The translations under genes were made by a program, and so were the position numbers. A stretch of 64,000 nt of DNA from Actinostola sp. cb2023 (lineage: Eukaryota; Cnidaria; Anthozoa; Actiniaria; Actinostolidae): the NCBI GenBank assembly GCA_033675265.1, contig JAUJYZ010000724.1, positions 20,001 to 84,000 on the forward strand. The letters are read 5' to 3'. Below are positions 1 through 9,671 of the stretch, one piece after another. The notes under the pieces were generated by a model. That model searched no databases. It had not been told where the DNA came from and saw only the letters and a program-made list of their open reading frames with translations. How positions within the stretch are numbered: the stretch's first letter is position 1; each line of letters begins with the position of its first letter.

Positions 1-2
1 TA

Positions 3-803
3 CTGATTGCGCTTGGGTGTGTTATTCTGATAGCTAACTCTTTGGCTTTGATGGTCTTCCTCAAAAAACACTTTCGCACCAAGAAGTCAAGCTTTTTGCT
101 CGTAAACTTGACCATCGCAGATTCTCTCGTAGGGTTGACAGTCACCCTACTGTGTATCGCTTCTCTTGGTACTTTGTCCAATGGGATTCTTTACAGTTTC
201 CTCCTTACACAGACGTTTCTGTTTCAGTTGAGCATCAACGCTTCGCTGTATTCTCTCTCAGCTATCGCCATTGAGAGATTGGTTGCCGTATTCTTTCCAT
301 TCCGTCTTCGAGTCGCTACAAGACGCCACTACTTTGCAGCCATCATCTCCGTGTGGATCCTTGCACATTTGGTCCCAGTTACTTATATGTTGCATGTGAT
401 GAACATTTTCCCCCGTGGCCTTCGTGTTGGTATCATCTATGCAGCAACGTGTTTGTCACTCACCATTACAACTCTCTCCTACCTTGCCATATGGATCAAG
501 ATGAGATTCTTCCCTGAGATAAACCACTCACGAACTGTTGAAGATAACAAGAAACTGACAAAAACATTGTTCATTGTGACTCTTGTTTCCATTATAACAT
601 GGTCGCCTAAAAGTATAAAAGAAATGTTTCGTCTTCAAGGTGGCTTGTTATTTAAAGGTGAAGTGCGCAATCTAATATTTAAGCTTCTACTGTTGAGTAA
701 TTCTTTCATGAATGTCGTTATATATTCGTTTAGGATGCCTGAATTCCGAAGGGAACTGAAAAGTGTTTTTGTAACTAAGAATAATAATCGGGTGAACACA
801 TAA
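3..803 (+). CDS. Class A GPCR, type II, 5'-truncated by the window edge
   Basis: Open reading frame running in from the left edge with no start visible. It is the plus-strand paralogue of the receptors at 26.7 and 35.0 kb, and the sequence before the first in-window ATG (LIALGCVILIANSLAL) matches TM1 of the 35-kb gene, so the true start lies outside. Visible class A marks are the TM1 Asn, NLTIADSLVG (TM2 Asp), ERLVAVFFPFR in place of DRY, a TM4 Trp, ITWSPKS in TM6 and NVVIYSFRMPEFRRE in TM7/helix 8. The tail is short (about 12 residues after ELKSVF, ending NNNRVNT). No Cys precedes TM3, so the usual extracellular disulfide is probably absent. Ligand unknown. No introns and no lesion in the visible part. 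Confidence 0.88.
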   Translation: MIALGCVILIANSLALMVFLKKHFRTKKSSFLLVNLTIADSLVGLTVTLLCIASLGTLSNGILYSFLLTQTFLFQLSINASLYSLSAIAIERLVAVFFPFRLRVATRRHYFAAIISVWILAHLVPVTYMLHVMNIFPRGLRVGIIYAATCLSLTITTLSYLAIWIKMRFFPEINHSRTVEDNKKLTKTLFIVTLVSIITWSPKSIKEMFRLQGGLLFKGEVRNLIFKLLLLSNSFMNVVIYSFRMPEFRRELKSVFVTKNNNRVNT

Positions 804-1270
804 AACCAATGAACAGCTCTGAAATGAAAATATACACCAAATTGGCGAATCGTTGTCGGCTTTTTGCAAAATATCGTGATTTTATTACGACCATTCACTA
901 ATCTCAGATCGGTAGGAGATGCAGCAGACAAGTCTGTTTACACCAAATTGCAGAATCGTTGTGGGGTTCCAAATCATAGAACATAGAAGCTGAGACCGAA
1001 ATAGCTTATGGGAAATATGTTAATTAGATGCAAGATATACATTTTTGCATTCTGATTGCAAAACAGGTAACATAGTCAACATGCATCTAAATTAACATAT
1101 TTCCCATAAGCTATTTCGGTCTCAGCTTCTATGTTCTATGATTTGGAACCCGACAACGATTCTGCAATTTGGTGTAGACAGATCGACTTGTCTGCTGCAT
1201 CTCCAACCGATCTGACATTAGTGAATGGTCGTAATAAAATCACGATATTTTGCAAAAACCGAGTTCAATA
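804..1270. repeat. Foldback (inverted-repeat) element, MITE-like
   Basis: Two arms of about 180 bp (roughly 855-1032 and 1082-1263) are near-perfect reverse complements around a loop of about 50 bp. Shared landmarks are the GCAAAATATCGTGATTTTAT segment, GACAAGTC and the CATAGAACATAGAAGCTGAG segment. The inner portion recurs at 47.28-47.57 kb, so this is a dispersed family rather than a local hairpin. I could not define a target-site duplication. No coding capacity. Confidence 0.75.
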
Positions 1271-2440
1271 ATTGTTTTAACATTCACGTTATTTTCTCTC
1301 ACCTAAAGCAACAACTCTGTAGAACATCGAGCTGCCATTGTCGAGGAGAACGAAAGCACTTATTCGTAGGAAGTTATCTGCAGTGACGTAGTCGTCTCTC
1401 GACCAATGAAAATCCCGGAGAAAATAATGTGAATGATAATTGGTAATTATTGTCGTTCTAGCTTGGCCGTTTTCACTCGACCACTGATCCTTCCACTGGA
1501 ATGGAACAGATTTAATGCCAAAAAAACAGCTCCATGGACATACAGCTGGATAGGTTCAGTGACTCAGGACGAATCGGCTTTATTACAATAAATCAGAGTA
1601 TTCTGCGCTAAAGTCTTTGAGTTTGCTACCAATTTCCGAACCGTTAACAAGTAAATGGCAACGAGAATATTTACTTATTTATATACTGGGAAAAAATAAA
1701 AATAAAAATAATAAAATTAAAATTAAAGATGTAAGAAACTAGGCATTGATTGTGTCGTTTTAGGTATAAAAATAATAACATTAATAATAAAAATGAAATA
1801 TGATTTGCACGACAGAAGGGGAGAGTGGCCGCCGGATCTGAAGTCACCAGGCTTGCAGCTGGTTGAACCCGTGACATTGTAGAACGACATTGGCGACATA
1901 TAATTTAATATATTTTAAAATGTTAAAAAAAAGGACGCTTTGTCATTTCTCCATGTAAGAGGTTTATTATATGCATTATTTATACGTCTACTTAACAATA
2001 TATCTCCGTTTAATCCCTTTATAAATAATTAATGTAAAATGTAATGATAAACTACTATTTTAAGGATACACGAGTAAGGTAAATATTGAAAGGTAGAAAT
2101 GTCACATTTTATTTTCCTTCCACCGTTTCTTATCTCACAAATCAGAAATTTAGTCTGCAGTCACTGCCACTATTACTCCTTCCACATTTGTCTATAGAGT
2201 TACGGTATAAAAGGACGCTGCCCAGGGCTACAACAATACATTTGTTTAATCAATCTTTACACTGAAATTCTATGCCATTGATAACATATTCTATTGCTTC
2301 ACAGAGTTGTTATTTAAGAGCTTCGATAGCAGTTCAGGGGGATCACACGAATGCATCCTAGATCCACCACAGTTGATAGTAGTGCTGGTCAGTGGTACGT
2401 TTCGTTGAGCAGTTAGTGGAGAAGTTGTAGTAGTGGTTGT
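1271..2440. other. Intergenic, AT-rich, no supported gene
   Basis: No coherent ORF on either strand. Contains an A/T-rich patch (AAATAA-type runs near 1685-1720 and 1760-1800). Nothing else is recognisable. Confidence 0.6.
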
Positions 2441-3145
2441 GGTGATAATAGTGTTGTTGAAAAAAGTGGTGGTAGTTATGTTGGTGTTGGTGTTGGTGGA
2501 GAAGTTGGTGTTGGTGTTGGTGGAGAAGTTGGTAGTAGTTCTGGTGGTACTTTTGATGGAGCAGTTGGTGGAGACGTTGTAGTAGTGGTTGTGGTGGTAG
2601 TGTTGGTGGAAAAGGTGGTAGTAGTGGTGCTGGTGTTAGTGTTGGTATTGGTGTTGGTAGAGAAGTTGGTAGTACTTAATGCTGGTGGTACTTTTGGTGG
2701 AGCAGTTGGTGGAGACGTTGTAGTAGTGGCTGTGGTGGTAGTGTTGGTGGAAAAGGTGGTAGTAGTAGTGCTGGTGTTAGTGTTGGTGGATAAGTTTGTG
2801 GTTGTGGTGGGAGTATTGTAGCTTTGTTGAGATAAGGCCGTAATATCGTTGTTGTCTTCGTCGTTTTTATTGTTTCTGCTGTTGTTCTTATTGTTGTTGT
2901 TATTGTTGTTGTTTTTGTTGCGGTTGTTGTTGATGTTGTTGCTGTTGTTTTTGTTGCTGTTGTTGTTGTTGCTGTTGTTGATGTTGTTGCTGTTGTTGCT
3001 GTTGTTGTTGCAGTTGTTGTTGCTGTTGTTACTGTTGTTGCTGTTGTTGCTGTTGTTGCTGTTGTTGTTATAACTGTTGTTATTGTTGTTGTTGTTGTTA
3101 TTGATGTTGTTGTTGTTGTTGTTTCTGTTGTTGTTACAAGATCGT
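2440..3145. repeat. GTT/GGT-type trinucleotide array including a duplicated 146-bp unit
   Basis: 2450-2820 is GGT/GTT/AGT-rich and contains about two copies of a 146-bp unit (starting near 2542 and 2688, each with GTACTTTTG, GGAGCAGTTGGTGGAGACG and a GTGTTGGTGGAAAAGG landmark). 2860-3140 is nearly pure GTT with TGC interruptions. On the minus strand it reads AAC/ACC, that is poly-Asn and Thr-rich codons, directly following the receptor at 3.2-4.0 kb. The 41-kb paralogue is followed by the same kind of array. Confidence 0.85.
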
Positions 3146-3228
3146 TCACATTTCACTGCAGAAATTTGATGGTTTCCTCTGCCACAGACTCCTATAATAT
3201 TCTTTAACTCGGCTCCAAATTCAGGAAT
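2476..3228 (-). other. Displaced-frame GPCR cytoplasmic tail (helix 8 plus poly-Asn/Thr)
   Basis: Downstream of the receptor at 3231-4028 the reading frame differs from the TM1-7 frame. It opens with IPEFGAELKNIIGVCGRG, the expected helix-8 sequence of this family, and stays open for about 250 codons through poly-Asn, Thr/Ser-rich and Pro-rich stretches encoded by the AAC/ACC array. It has no start of its own. It is best read as the former C-terminal tail of the upstream receptor, cut off by a frame change shared with the 41-kb paralogue. Whether it is ever translated is unknown. Confidence 0.5.
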
Positions 3229-3230
3229 GT

Positions 3231-4028
3231 TCAGGCATAAAGAACTAAATTAATAAAAGAATTGAAGCACAGCAAAAACTTTGTGGCTTGAAATACATGT
3301 AAGGAAACAGAACACGAAGGGTCACAGGATTCCATGTACAGCCGCACAGAACCATGTGGCACTGTAGTAACAATGGACACAACTGAGGTATAGAATAGTG
3401 TCCTGTATAGTTTCATCTGCATCTGATTGTGGGAGTTGTGCTGGAACACAGGGATGATGCGAAGTTTGACGTAAATACCAATGTTAGACACTATGATGAT
3501 CATCACCGCTAAATACACCAACAGACAACCCAAGACAGTAGCACATATTCTTCTTACAGCGTTTGTATGACAACGTAAGATGAGATGCATCGACCCAGGA
3601 ATGACGCTCACAAACCAAGTCAATGCTACTGCGAATCGATAGTATTTCATCTGGACAACACGGTGACGAAAAGGTATAAATACGGCGAATGCTCTCTCGA
3701 GTGCGACTAGAGCCAGACATGTCAATGATGCCATTTGTACGAAACTAGCGTAAGCCATGTACACTGAAACACTAACTTTGTGGCATGTGTCCACTCTTTG
3801 CAGTGGAAGCGGCAACTTAGTAAAAGCTTCGACCCCTGAATAAACTACCGATGTTCCAACCAAAAGGTCAGCGATCGAGAGGTTCATCAGCAAGAAACAT
3901 GGCTTACAGTTACGAAATTTCCTGGAAAAGATGGCGAAAGTTAGAATGTTACTCAAGATGATGACGAGCGCCTCCAGCGCGAAGACGATGGACCAGAACA
4001 TGCTTTCTCCATGCGTAGGGCCTTCCAT
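3231..4028 (-). CDS. Class A GPCR, type I, ending right after TM7 (helix 8 lost)
   Basis: 265 residues from a clear ATG (MEGPTHGES). Seven hydrophobic segments are visible, with the TM1 Asn (ILSNILTF), NLSIADLLVG in TM2, Cys before TM3 (TCHKVS), ALERAFAVFIPFRHR at the TM3 end, Cys in ECL2 (RCHTNA), VSNIGIYVKLR in TM5 and NSFINLVLYA in TM7. The frame stops at TGA exactly where relatives have Trp (YAW). Nearest relative in the window is the 40.9-41.7 kb receptor on the opposite strand, which shares upstream repeats too. The protein could be a tailless receptor or a recent pseudogene. Trp-to-TGA and a 3-nt deletion are the differences from the 41-kb copy at the junction. Confidence 0.75.
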   Translation of the reverse strand: MEGPTHGESMFWSIVFALEALVIILSNILTFAIFSRKFRNCKPCFLLMNLSIADLLVGTSVVYSGVEAFTKLPLPLQRVDTCHKVSVSVYMAYASFVQMASLTCLALVALERAFAVFIPFRHRVVQMKYYRFAVALTWFVSVIPGSMHLILRCHTNAVRRICATVLGCLLVYLAVMIIIVSNIGIYVKLRIIPVFQHNSHNQMQMKLYRTLFYTSVVSIVTTVPHGSVRLYMESCDPSCSVSLHVFQATKFLLCFNSFINLVLYA

Positions 4029-4119
4029 CTTGATTGGGTCAGTACTCGACCAAACGTCTTTTAAAACGGAAGGGAGATACAGAGTTTCTCTTGAGCTTCT
4101 CAGAATATTCCAGGAGTTC

Positions 4120-4660
4120 TGGAACCACTTTTGTCATTAGTTGAAATCTTTAAAATCCTATATACCATTAACAACAGATCAGTGTTCTGTTACATCTTCA
4201 GCAAGGGTGACACAGTGCTCTGAAAGCTTCTCTGACAAACGAAGAACCTCAGAATATCCCAGGAATTCTGGTATACCACTTGAAATATTAGTTGAAATCT
4301 TTAAAATCCTATACCATTGACAACAGATTTTATTACTTCTTCAGCGAGCTCGAGGGTGACATAGTTTGCTCTGATAGCTTCTCTGACAAACGAAGGACAT
4401 CGGAATATCCCAGGGATTCTGGGATATTGAAATATTTACTTAAATCCTATTGCCATTGACAACATATTATATTACTTCGTCAGTGAGCTTTAGAGTTTCA
4501 CTTCTAACTTGTCATCAGTGAACTTTCACGAACTCATGTTTTTTTCAACATCTGCACGATCCCTGGCACCGATCAATCATGTCGTCATTGTTGACACTGG
4601 CACAATTGTTGATTATTGATAAAAAGGTTGATTGACTGAATTTAATTTAAAATATTTACT
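4120..4660. repeat. Upstream repeat module shared with the 41-kb GPCR and with 7.8 kb
   Basis: About three copies of a 110-150 bp unit occur here, with landmarks GTTGAAATCTTTAAAATCCTAT, CTTCTCTGACAAACGAAG and TCCCAGGAATTCTGG. The same unit, reverse-complemented, is repeated at 40.43-40.80 kb just upstream of the paralogous receptor. The part at 4480-4640 (TAGAGTTTCACTTC and TTGTTGATTATT) recurs at 7765-7930 and 40070-40245. Being on the 5' side of two paralogues it may include promoter or leader sequence, which is inference from position. Confidence 0.6.
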
Positions 4661-4775
4661 ATGAAGACAACGAAAGGTAATGAATTGAGAGTTTGAAATT
4701 GAATTGGACGGTCCACATCCAAATAGATATCACCGGCTGACAGTCCACTAAATCCTTCATCTTATAGAGACTCTA

Positions 4776-5030
4776 ATATAACCACAGGAAGCCCAAGCTG
4801 TGGTTTTGTGGAGAATATCGTAAAAATATTTTTTCCTGTAAATACTGTAATAAAAGACTTGATACTGACATTAAAAAATGCTGAAATTCGCTGGAAATTT
4901 GTACAGGTATAGTAAATAAAGACCACAAGACACTACCACAGTATCAAGTCTTTTATTACAGTATTTACAGGAAAAAATATGTTTACGATATTCTCCACAA
5001 AACCACAGCTTGGGCTTCCTGTGATATAAC
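4776..5030. mobile_element. MITE with about 90-bp inverted repeats and 7-bp target duplication
   Basis: 4783-5023 begins CACAGGAAGCCCAAGCTGTG and ends with its reverse complement. The arms are about 90 bp around a loop of about 65 bp. The element is directly flanked by ATATAAC on both sides (4776-4782 and 5024-5030), a convincing 7-bp target-site duplication (8 bp if one terminal base is assigned differently), compatible with a hAT-like origin. Non-coding. Confidence 0.75.
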
Positions 5031-5159
5031 CATATATGGTTGTGTGTAGGTTTAAATTACTTCTCACAATGTGGATGTTTCATTATTACACCGAACTTTC
5101 TGCTCGATGATGATCGATGTCATCTTGTTGGTCAGCGTACTCCCACGATCCCTGGGTTG

Positions 5160-5404
5160 TTGAGTTAGTATTAAAGCGATAGATAGGCTATATCATCAAC
5201 CTCTAGACTTGGTGTCAGAAGTGGGATTTAATTTGCTCGATAAATATGTTGTTGTTGTTGTTGTTGTAAGTTAGTATTAAAGCGATTGATAGGCTATATC
5301 ATCAACCTCTAGACTTGGTGTCAGAAGTGGGATTTAATTTGCTCGATAAATATATTGTTGTTGTTGTTGTTGTTGTTGTTGTAAGTTAGTATTAAAGCGA
5401 TTGA
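5160..5404. repeat. Tandem repeat of about 110 bp, left part (interrupted array)
   Basis: Units read GTTAGTATTAAAGCGATTGA, then GGCTATATCATCAACC, CTAGACTTGGTGTCAGAAG, GATTTAATTTGCTCGATAAA, then a variable (TTG)n run. Two full copies and the start of a third are here. The array resumes at 6636 at the matching point of the unit, so 5405-6635 is an insertion into it. Confidence 0.85.
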
Positions 5405-6635
5405 TTTAAGAAATGAAGTACGTCTTCCGTGTTTTCATGAAAACCGAGGTACGTTTGGGAGAATTCGAGAGCAGATCAGTCCAAACACGAGACGTAGTCG
5501 AGTGTTTGGACCTGCTCGAGAATTCTCCCAAACGTACCGAGGTTTACATGAGAGCATGAAAACACGGAAGACGTACTTCATTTCTTTTATAAAATAATTA
5601 TTTTTTCGAAATAAAGTGCAAAACAAAAGATAAACAGACGAAAAAACATATATCCTTTATTGTCTAAATCGTAATTCTCAATACATTGCACCAACCAATC
5701 AGAAAGCTCAATATATGTACAGACTTTGATATGAATTTTTTTGGCGAGTGTTTGAACCGGCAAACTGTGAGCAAGAAAATGTGTCATTTTAATTATGATT
5801 TAACCTCAAATCAAGTTGAAAACCAAGCGAAAAATTAACAGTTATACACATTGTGTTAAAAAGAGCAGTTTGAATACAAAAGTGGAGGAAATAGTTATTT
5901 TTGAAAGCAAACACGTCGACTATTTGTGATCGTGGTTCTCAGTGACAGTCGTCGGCTGAACGAAACGTGGACTGAACCGATGGAGCAAGGTTCGTGTTTG
6001 AAAAAATCTCGCTAAACCGACTGTTTGGGATATTGTTCATTGCTGAGAAGTAGTCTGCTTCCTTCAGTTGTTTTGGCTGCTTGGATTGAGTGCCTGGGCG
6101 AACACATTACTGCACTGTTGGAGCTGGTTGTGAAGATGGCCGGGAGTTGTACTTGCAAGTGACTGATCGTTTCGGTGACCCAAAATAGCCATAATTTGGC
6201 AGTTAGACAGCCCTGCGTTTGACAACAGAGTGATGGCAGTTGGCCTAACACAATGATTTGTGTAGCTCTTGGAGAGATTCTCGTTGACACTCAATTATTT
6301 CATCATATTTCCAAGCTAGTTTACGCGAGGTATTCATACAACCAGTTTTCATATCATCGAGCTGATTTTCATCAAAACAAGACGTTTTTTTTTTCTTAGC
6401 TGGATCACTAGCATTCTGTTATTCAAGTAAGTTAATTTCAAAGTTTTGAACATTTAGTAAATTTTGCAAATGAAAATGTCGTACACTGAAAAACAAAATT
6501 AGTTTTAGGTAAAAAAGTCGATGAATTTTCCATTAATCTGGCAGGTCGTTACGTCATTTCCATGTTTTCACAGGCAAATGAAACACAGCGGATCAGCCAA
6601 TCAGAGCGCGCATACCATTTAAATTATTTTATAAA
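5405..6635. mobile_element. Insertion in the tandem array, with a near-perfect palindrome and a recombinase remnant
   Basis: The tandem repeat is cut between GCGATTGA and GGCTATATC. The inserted DNA starts with a palindrome of about 180 bp (5410-5587, AAATGAAGTACGTCTTCCGT and its complement, arms of about 75 bp) and ends with AAATTATTTTATAAA, the reverse complement of TTTATAAAATAATT at 5588. A tyrosine-recombinase-like fragment lies inside (6064-6294, minus). The element is probably composite or decayed. I could not fix a clean target duplication. Confidence 0.6.
6064..6294 (-). pseudogene. Tyrosine-recombinase (Crypton/DUF3504-like) C-terminal remnant
   Basis: A fragment of about 75 codons reads YTNHCVRPTAITLLSNAGL followed by IMAILGHRNDQSLAS. 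This is the box II region of tyrosine recombinases: His-x-x-Arg in NHCVR, then Gly-His-Arg/Lys, and a position shortly after where the catalytic Tyr is expected. Here that spot reads STTPG, so the Tyr is missing. In animal genomes such domains come from Cryptons or DIRS-like elements and from domesticated ZMYM/KIAA1958-type genes. The frame is closed by stops on both sides and there is no upstream domain, so it is a dead fragment. Confidence 0.55.
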
Positions 6636-7010
6636 GGCTATATCATCAACCTCTAGACTTGGTGTCAGAAGTGGGATTTAATTTGTTCGATAAATATGTT
6701 CTTTGTTGTTGTTGTAAGTTAGTATTTAAGCGATTGATAGGCTATATCATCAACCGCTAGACTTGGTGTCAGAAGTGGGATTTAATTTGCTCGATAAATA
6801 TGTTGTTGTTGTTGTTGTTGTAAGTTAGTATTAAAGCGATTGATAGGCTATATCATCAACCTCTAGACTTGGTGTCAGAAGTGGGATTTAATTTGCTCGA
6901 TAAATATGTTGTTGTTGTTGTTGTAAGTTAGTATTAAAGCGATTGATAGGCTATATCATCAACCTCTAGACTTGGTGTCAGAAGTGGGATTTAATTTGCT
7001 CGATAAATAT
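6636..7010. repeat. Tandem repeat of about 110 bp, right part
   Basis: Four more copies of the unit seen at 5160-5404, with (TTG)n tracts of different length. The last copy lacks the (TTG)n tract and runs into unique sequence at about 7010. Confidence 0.85.
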
Positions 7011-8030
7011 GAGAGAAAATTGTCTTTATTTTTTATCCGTTGCAAAAAAAGAAATGATGAGAAGGTTATTCATGATGCGTAATTGTGGATATGTCGGCTA
7101 CCATCCGTTAGCAGTTCGCCGTTTACATTCCTGTCTCGATGTTTGCCCATCACCCTTTCGTAGCTCTAGATGTGCTGTTACCCTCTTTGCGTTCATACTG
7201 ATCTCCTGTGATTATCGACTGCAAATTTTTTCTTTCAATTGATAAATTTCCTTTGAGTTAGTTCAGTACTATTTACCAAATGTTTCTACCCGAATTCCCC
7301 GATGTTTGACAACATTTTCAGTCCACCTATATTGCATGGATTTGATTCACCACAACGCCCATCTTTAACAAAATCTCCCATGATCCTTAGGGAATCGCAC
7401 CTTTCACGCTCTCTGGTTGAGTAACTTTATTTCATTGTGTATAGAGAAATACTTGATATACAGAGATTCAGGTTCAAGTGATATTTACAACATGAATGCG
7501 GGCCGTTTTATATCGATACATACAGTCTGCTGCCCTTGATGTTTTACTTTAATTTTGTCACTAGAGAATGGCTTTAAGTTGCGGACACACGCTTCAACAT
7601 CGTTGAGAATCGCACGATTTCAGTGTCTCCACCTATTTGTTGCGCGCAATATTGCAGTAGTAGGATCACATTTTATAACTTTAATTTCAGGGGTAGACAC
7701 ACGCTGCAATCATATTGCCAGTCAGTAATGCTGCACGCAACCTGAGTGCACCGTGTGTAAGTAGCTCAGTAGAGTTTCACTTCCAGCATGTGAAGTTCCA
7801 CGAATTGTCTTTCAACAAAGTTTATAGCTGCTCTACCATCTGCACTCGCCCAATCAATCTTACAGTCATCGGATTTTTTTTTTGCCTTTATGAAGTATAT
7901 TGACATTCACGATTGTTGATTATTATTAAGTCTACAATATGTACACAAAAGTTGATCAATTTCTTTTACGACTGAAGTAATAACTTTTTTAGCGCGCGGT
8001 GCTTCACATCCTGCATTTGAAACTAATTGA
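7011..8030. other. Intergenic with one dispersed module, no supported gene
   Basis: Short open frames here have no coding features. 7765-7930 (TAGAGTTTCACTTCCAGC to TTGATTATTATTAAG) is related to 4480-4640 and, reverse-complemented, to 40070-40245. The rest is unique and AT-rich. Confidence 0.5.
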
Positions 8031-8039
8031 AATTAGATT

Positions 8040-8735
8040 TGAACTCTCTCGGCCAGTGGCGCGCGTCGCAGAGGCCATGAAGTGAGATAGATGAAGGCCG
8101 GTAGCGGGCGTCACATGGGTCATGAAGTAAGATGAAGGCCGGTGGCGGGCGTCGAAGGGTTCTTGAAGAGATATGAAGGCCGGTAGCGGGCGTCGAAGGG
8201 TACTTGAAGAGAGATGAAGGCCGGTGGCGGGCGTCGAAGGGTTCTTGAAGTGAGATGAAGGCATGTGGCGGGCGTCACAGGGTTCTTGAAGTGAGATGAA
8301 GGTCGATGACGGGCGTCGAAGGGTTCTTGAAGTGAGGTGAAGGCCTGTGGCGGGCGTCACAGGGTTCTTGAAGTGAGATGAAGGTCGATGACGGGCGTCG
8401 AAGGGTTCTTGAAGTGAGGTGAAGGCCTGTGGCGGGCGTCGTCGAAGGGTTCTTGAAGTGAGATGAAGGTCGATGACGGGCGTCGAAGGGTTCTTGAAGT
8501 GAGGTGAAGGCCTGTGGCGGGCGTCGAAGGGTTCTTGAAGTGAGATGAAGGTCGATGAGGGGCGTTGAAGGGTTCTTGAAGTGAGGTGAAGGCCTGTGGC
8601 GGGCGTCGAAGGGTTCTTGAAGTGAGATGAAGGTCGATGACGGGCGTCGAAGGGTTCTTGAGGTGAGGTGAAGGCTTGTGGCGGGCGTCACAGGGTTCTT
8701 GAAGTAAGATGAAGGCCGGGGGCGGCCGGCGTCGT
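8040..8735. repeat. 41-bp GC-rich minisatellite, about 17 copies, at a GPCR 3' end
   Basis: Unit GGCGGGCGTCGAAGGGTTCT plus TGAAGTGAGATGAAGGCCGGT, 41 bp. An 82-bp higher-order pattern alternates GGTCGATGACGGGCG with GGCCTGTGGCGGGCG. Because 41 is not a multiple of 3, all minus-strand frames stay open for long stretches and read a 41-residue repeat (LHLTSRTLRRPSSTF and so on). I regard these as incidental. The receptor at 8.7-9.7 kb reads into the first unit before stopping. It is much more GC-rich than its surroundings. Confidence 0.9.
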
Positions 8736-9671
8736 AGGGTTACTGATGCTGACTGTGTTCGCATCGGTTGGTGATATATTTTGTAGTTGTATTGCTCCAT
8801 GGTTGTTGTCACTATTGTTCCTTAGCCGTGACCGTTGTCGATTTGTTTCCATACATTCACGTTCTCCACTGTCAACTCGAGACTTTTTCTTGAAGCAGAA
8901 ACAAACCATATTTCTCAGCTCTTCGCCAAATCCAGGCATTTTCCAAGCGTAAACCACTAAGTTTATGAAAGAGTTTGAGAACAACAGAAACAGCAATGCT
9001 TGTTGCAAGTTTCCATCTACAACACAATCGCAAAAATACATGTAGACTACAATTCCACTAAACGGTAGCATAGTCATAACGGAAGCACCAGTGGCACAGA
9101 ATAGAGTCCTTCATAGTTTCATCTGCATCTGAGTGTTCGCATTGTGCTGGAATATCGGGTAAGAGACGATCATGATGATTATTGAAGAGAGTATTAGAAG
9201 GAAGGCTAAGCCAACTAGATGAATATTAACTCTTGACTCGTGACAGCGAAATATGGCAATACCGCAAGCGGGGATGGCACTCAGAAACCACGTCGCTATT
9301 ATCCCATATTCATAGTACTTTGTTTTCATGACACGATGGCGAAATGGCTTGAAGACTGCGTATGCTCTCTCAAGAGCAATCAGTGCGAGAGTCGCCAATG
9401 ATTCTACAACCACTAGATTCCAAAATGCCGTTTCAACGGATTCTAGGACGCTGAAACAAATATAACCGGAACCATTACCATAGTGTACTTGTTTGAAATT
9501 GTTGCTACCTACAGATACGTAAAATCCGACCAACAGATCAGCAAATGAAAGGTTGGCGAGCAAGAAGCAACACTTGCAGTGACGAAATTTTCTCACAAAG
9601 ATGCAGAGGCTGAGAATATTACAAAAGATGATGATGACGGCCTCCAGCAAGAACACGATAAACCAAAACAT
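8688..9671 (-). pseudogene. Class A GPCR, type I, with one in-frame TGA
   Basis: From ATG 9671 (MFWFIVFLLEAVIIIF) TM1-TM5 are intact: ILSLCIFVRKFRHCK, NLSFADLLVG, ALERAYAVFKPFRHR, W in TM4, ECL2 RCHESR. At 9111-9113 the conserved Cys codon of MQMKLCRTL is TGA. The same frame then continues through TM6, NSFINLVVYAWKMPGF and a tail with FCFKKK and Asn-rich sequence, entering the 41-bp minisatellite and stopping at 8688. A single TGC-to-TGA change is therefore the only lesion I see. Start upstream is not conserved (relatives' MQ(I/T)LSKQEE start reads ETLSKQEE), so MFWF is the only usable ATG. Flanks match the tandem array to its right. Confidence 0.8.

Noticed and set aside
8004..8812. Repeat-protein gene on the minus strand (41-residue LHLTSRTL repeat)
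   Set aside because: All three frames are open because the unit is 41 nt without stops. No leader or other domain was seen.
9111..9113. Selenocysteine at the Cys-to-TGA position
   Set aside because: Two sibling copies have TGA at Leu and Trp positions, so random nonsense mutation is the simpler explanation, and I saw no convincing SECIS-like structure.
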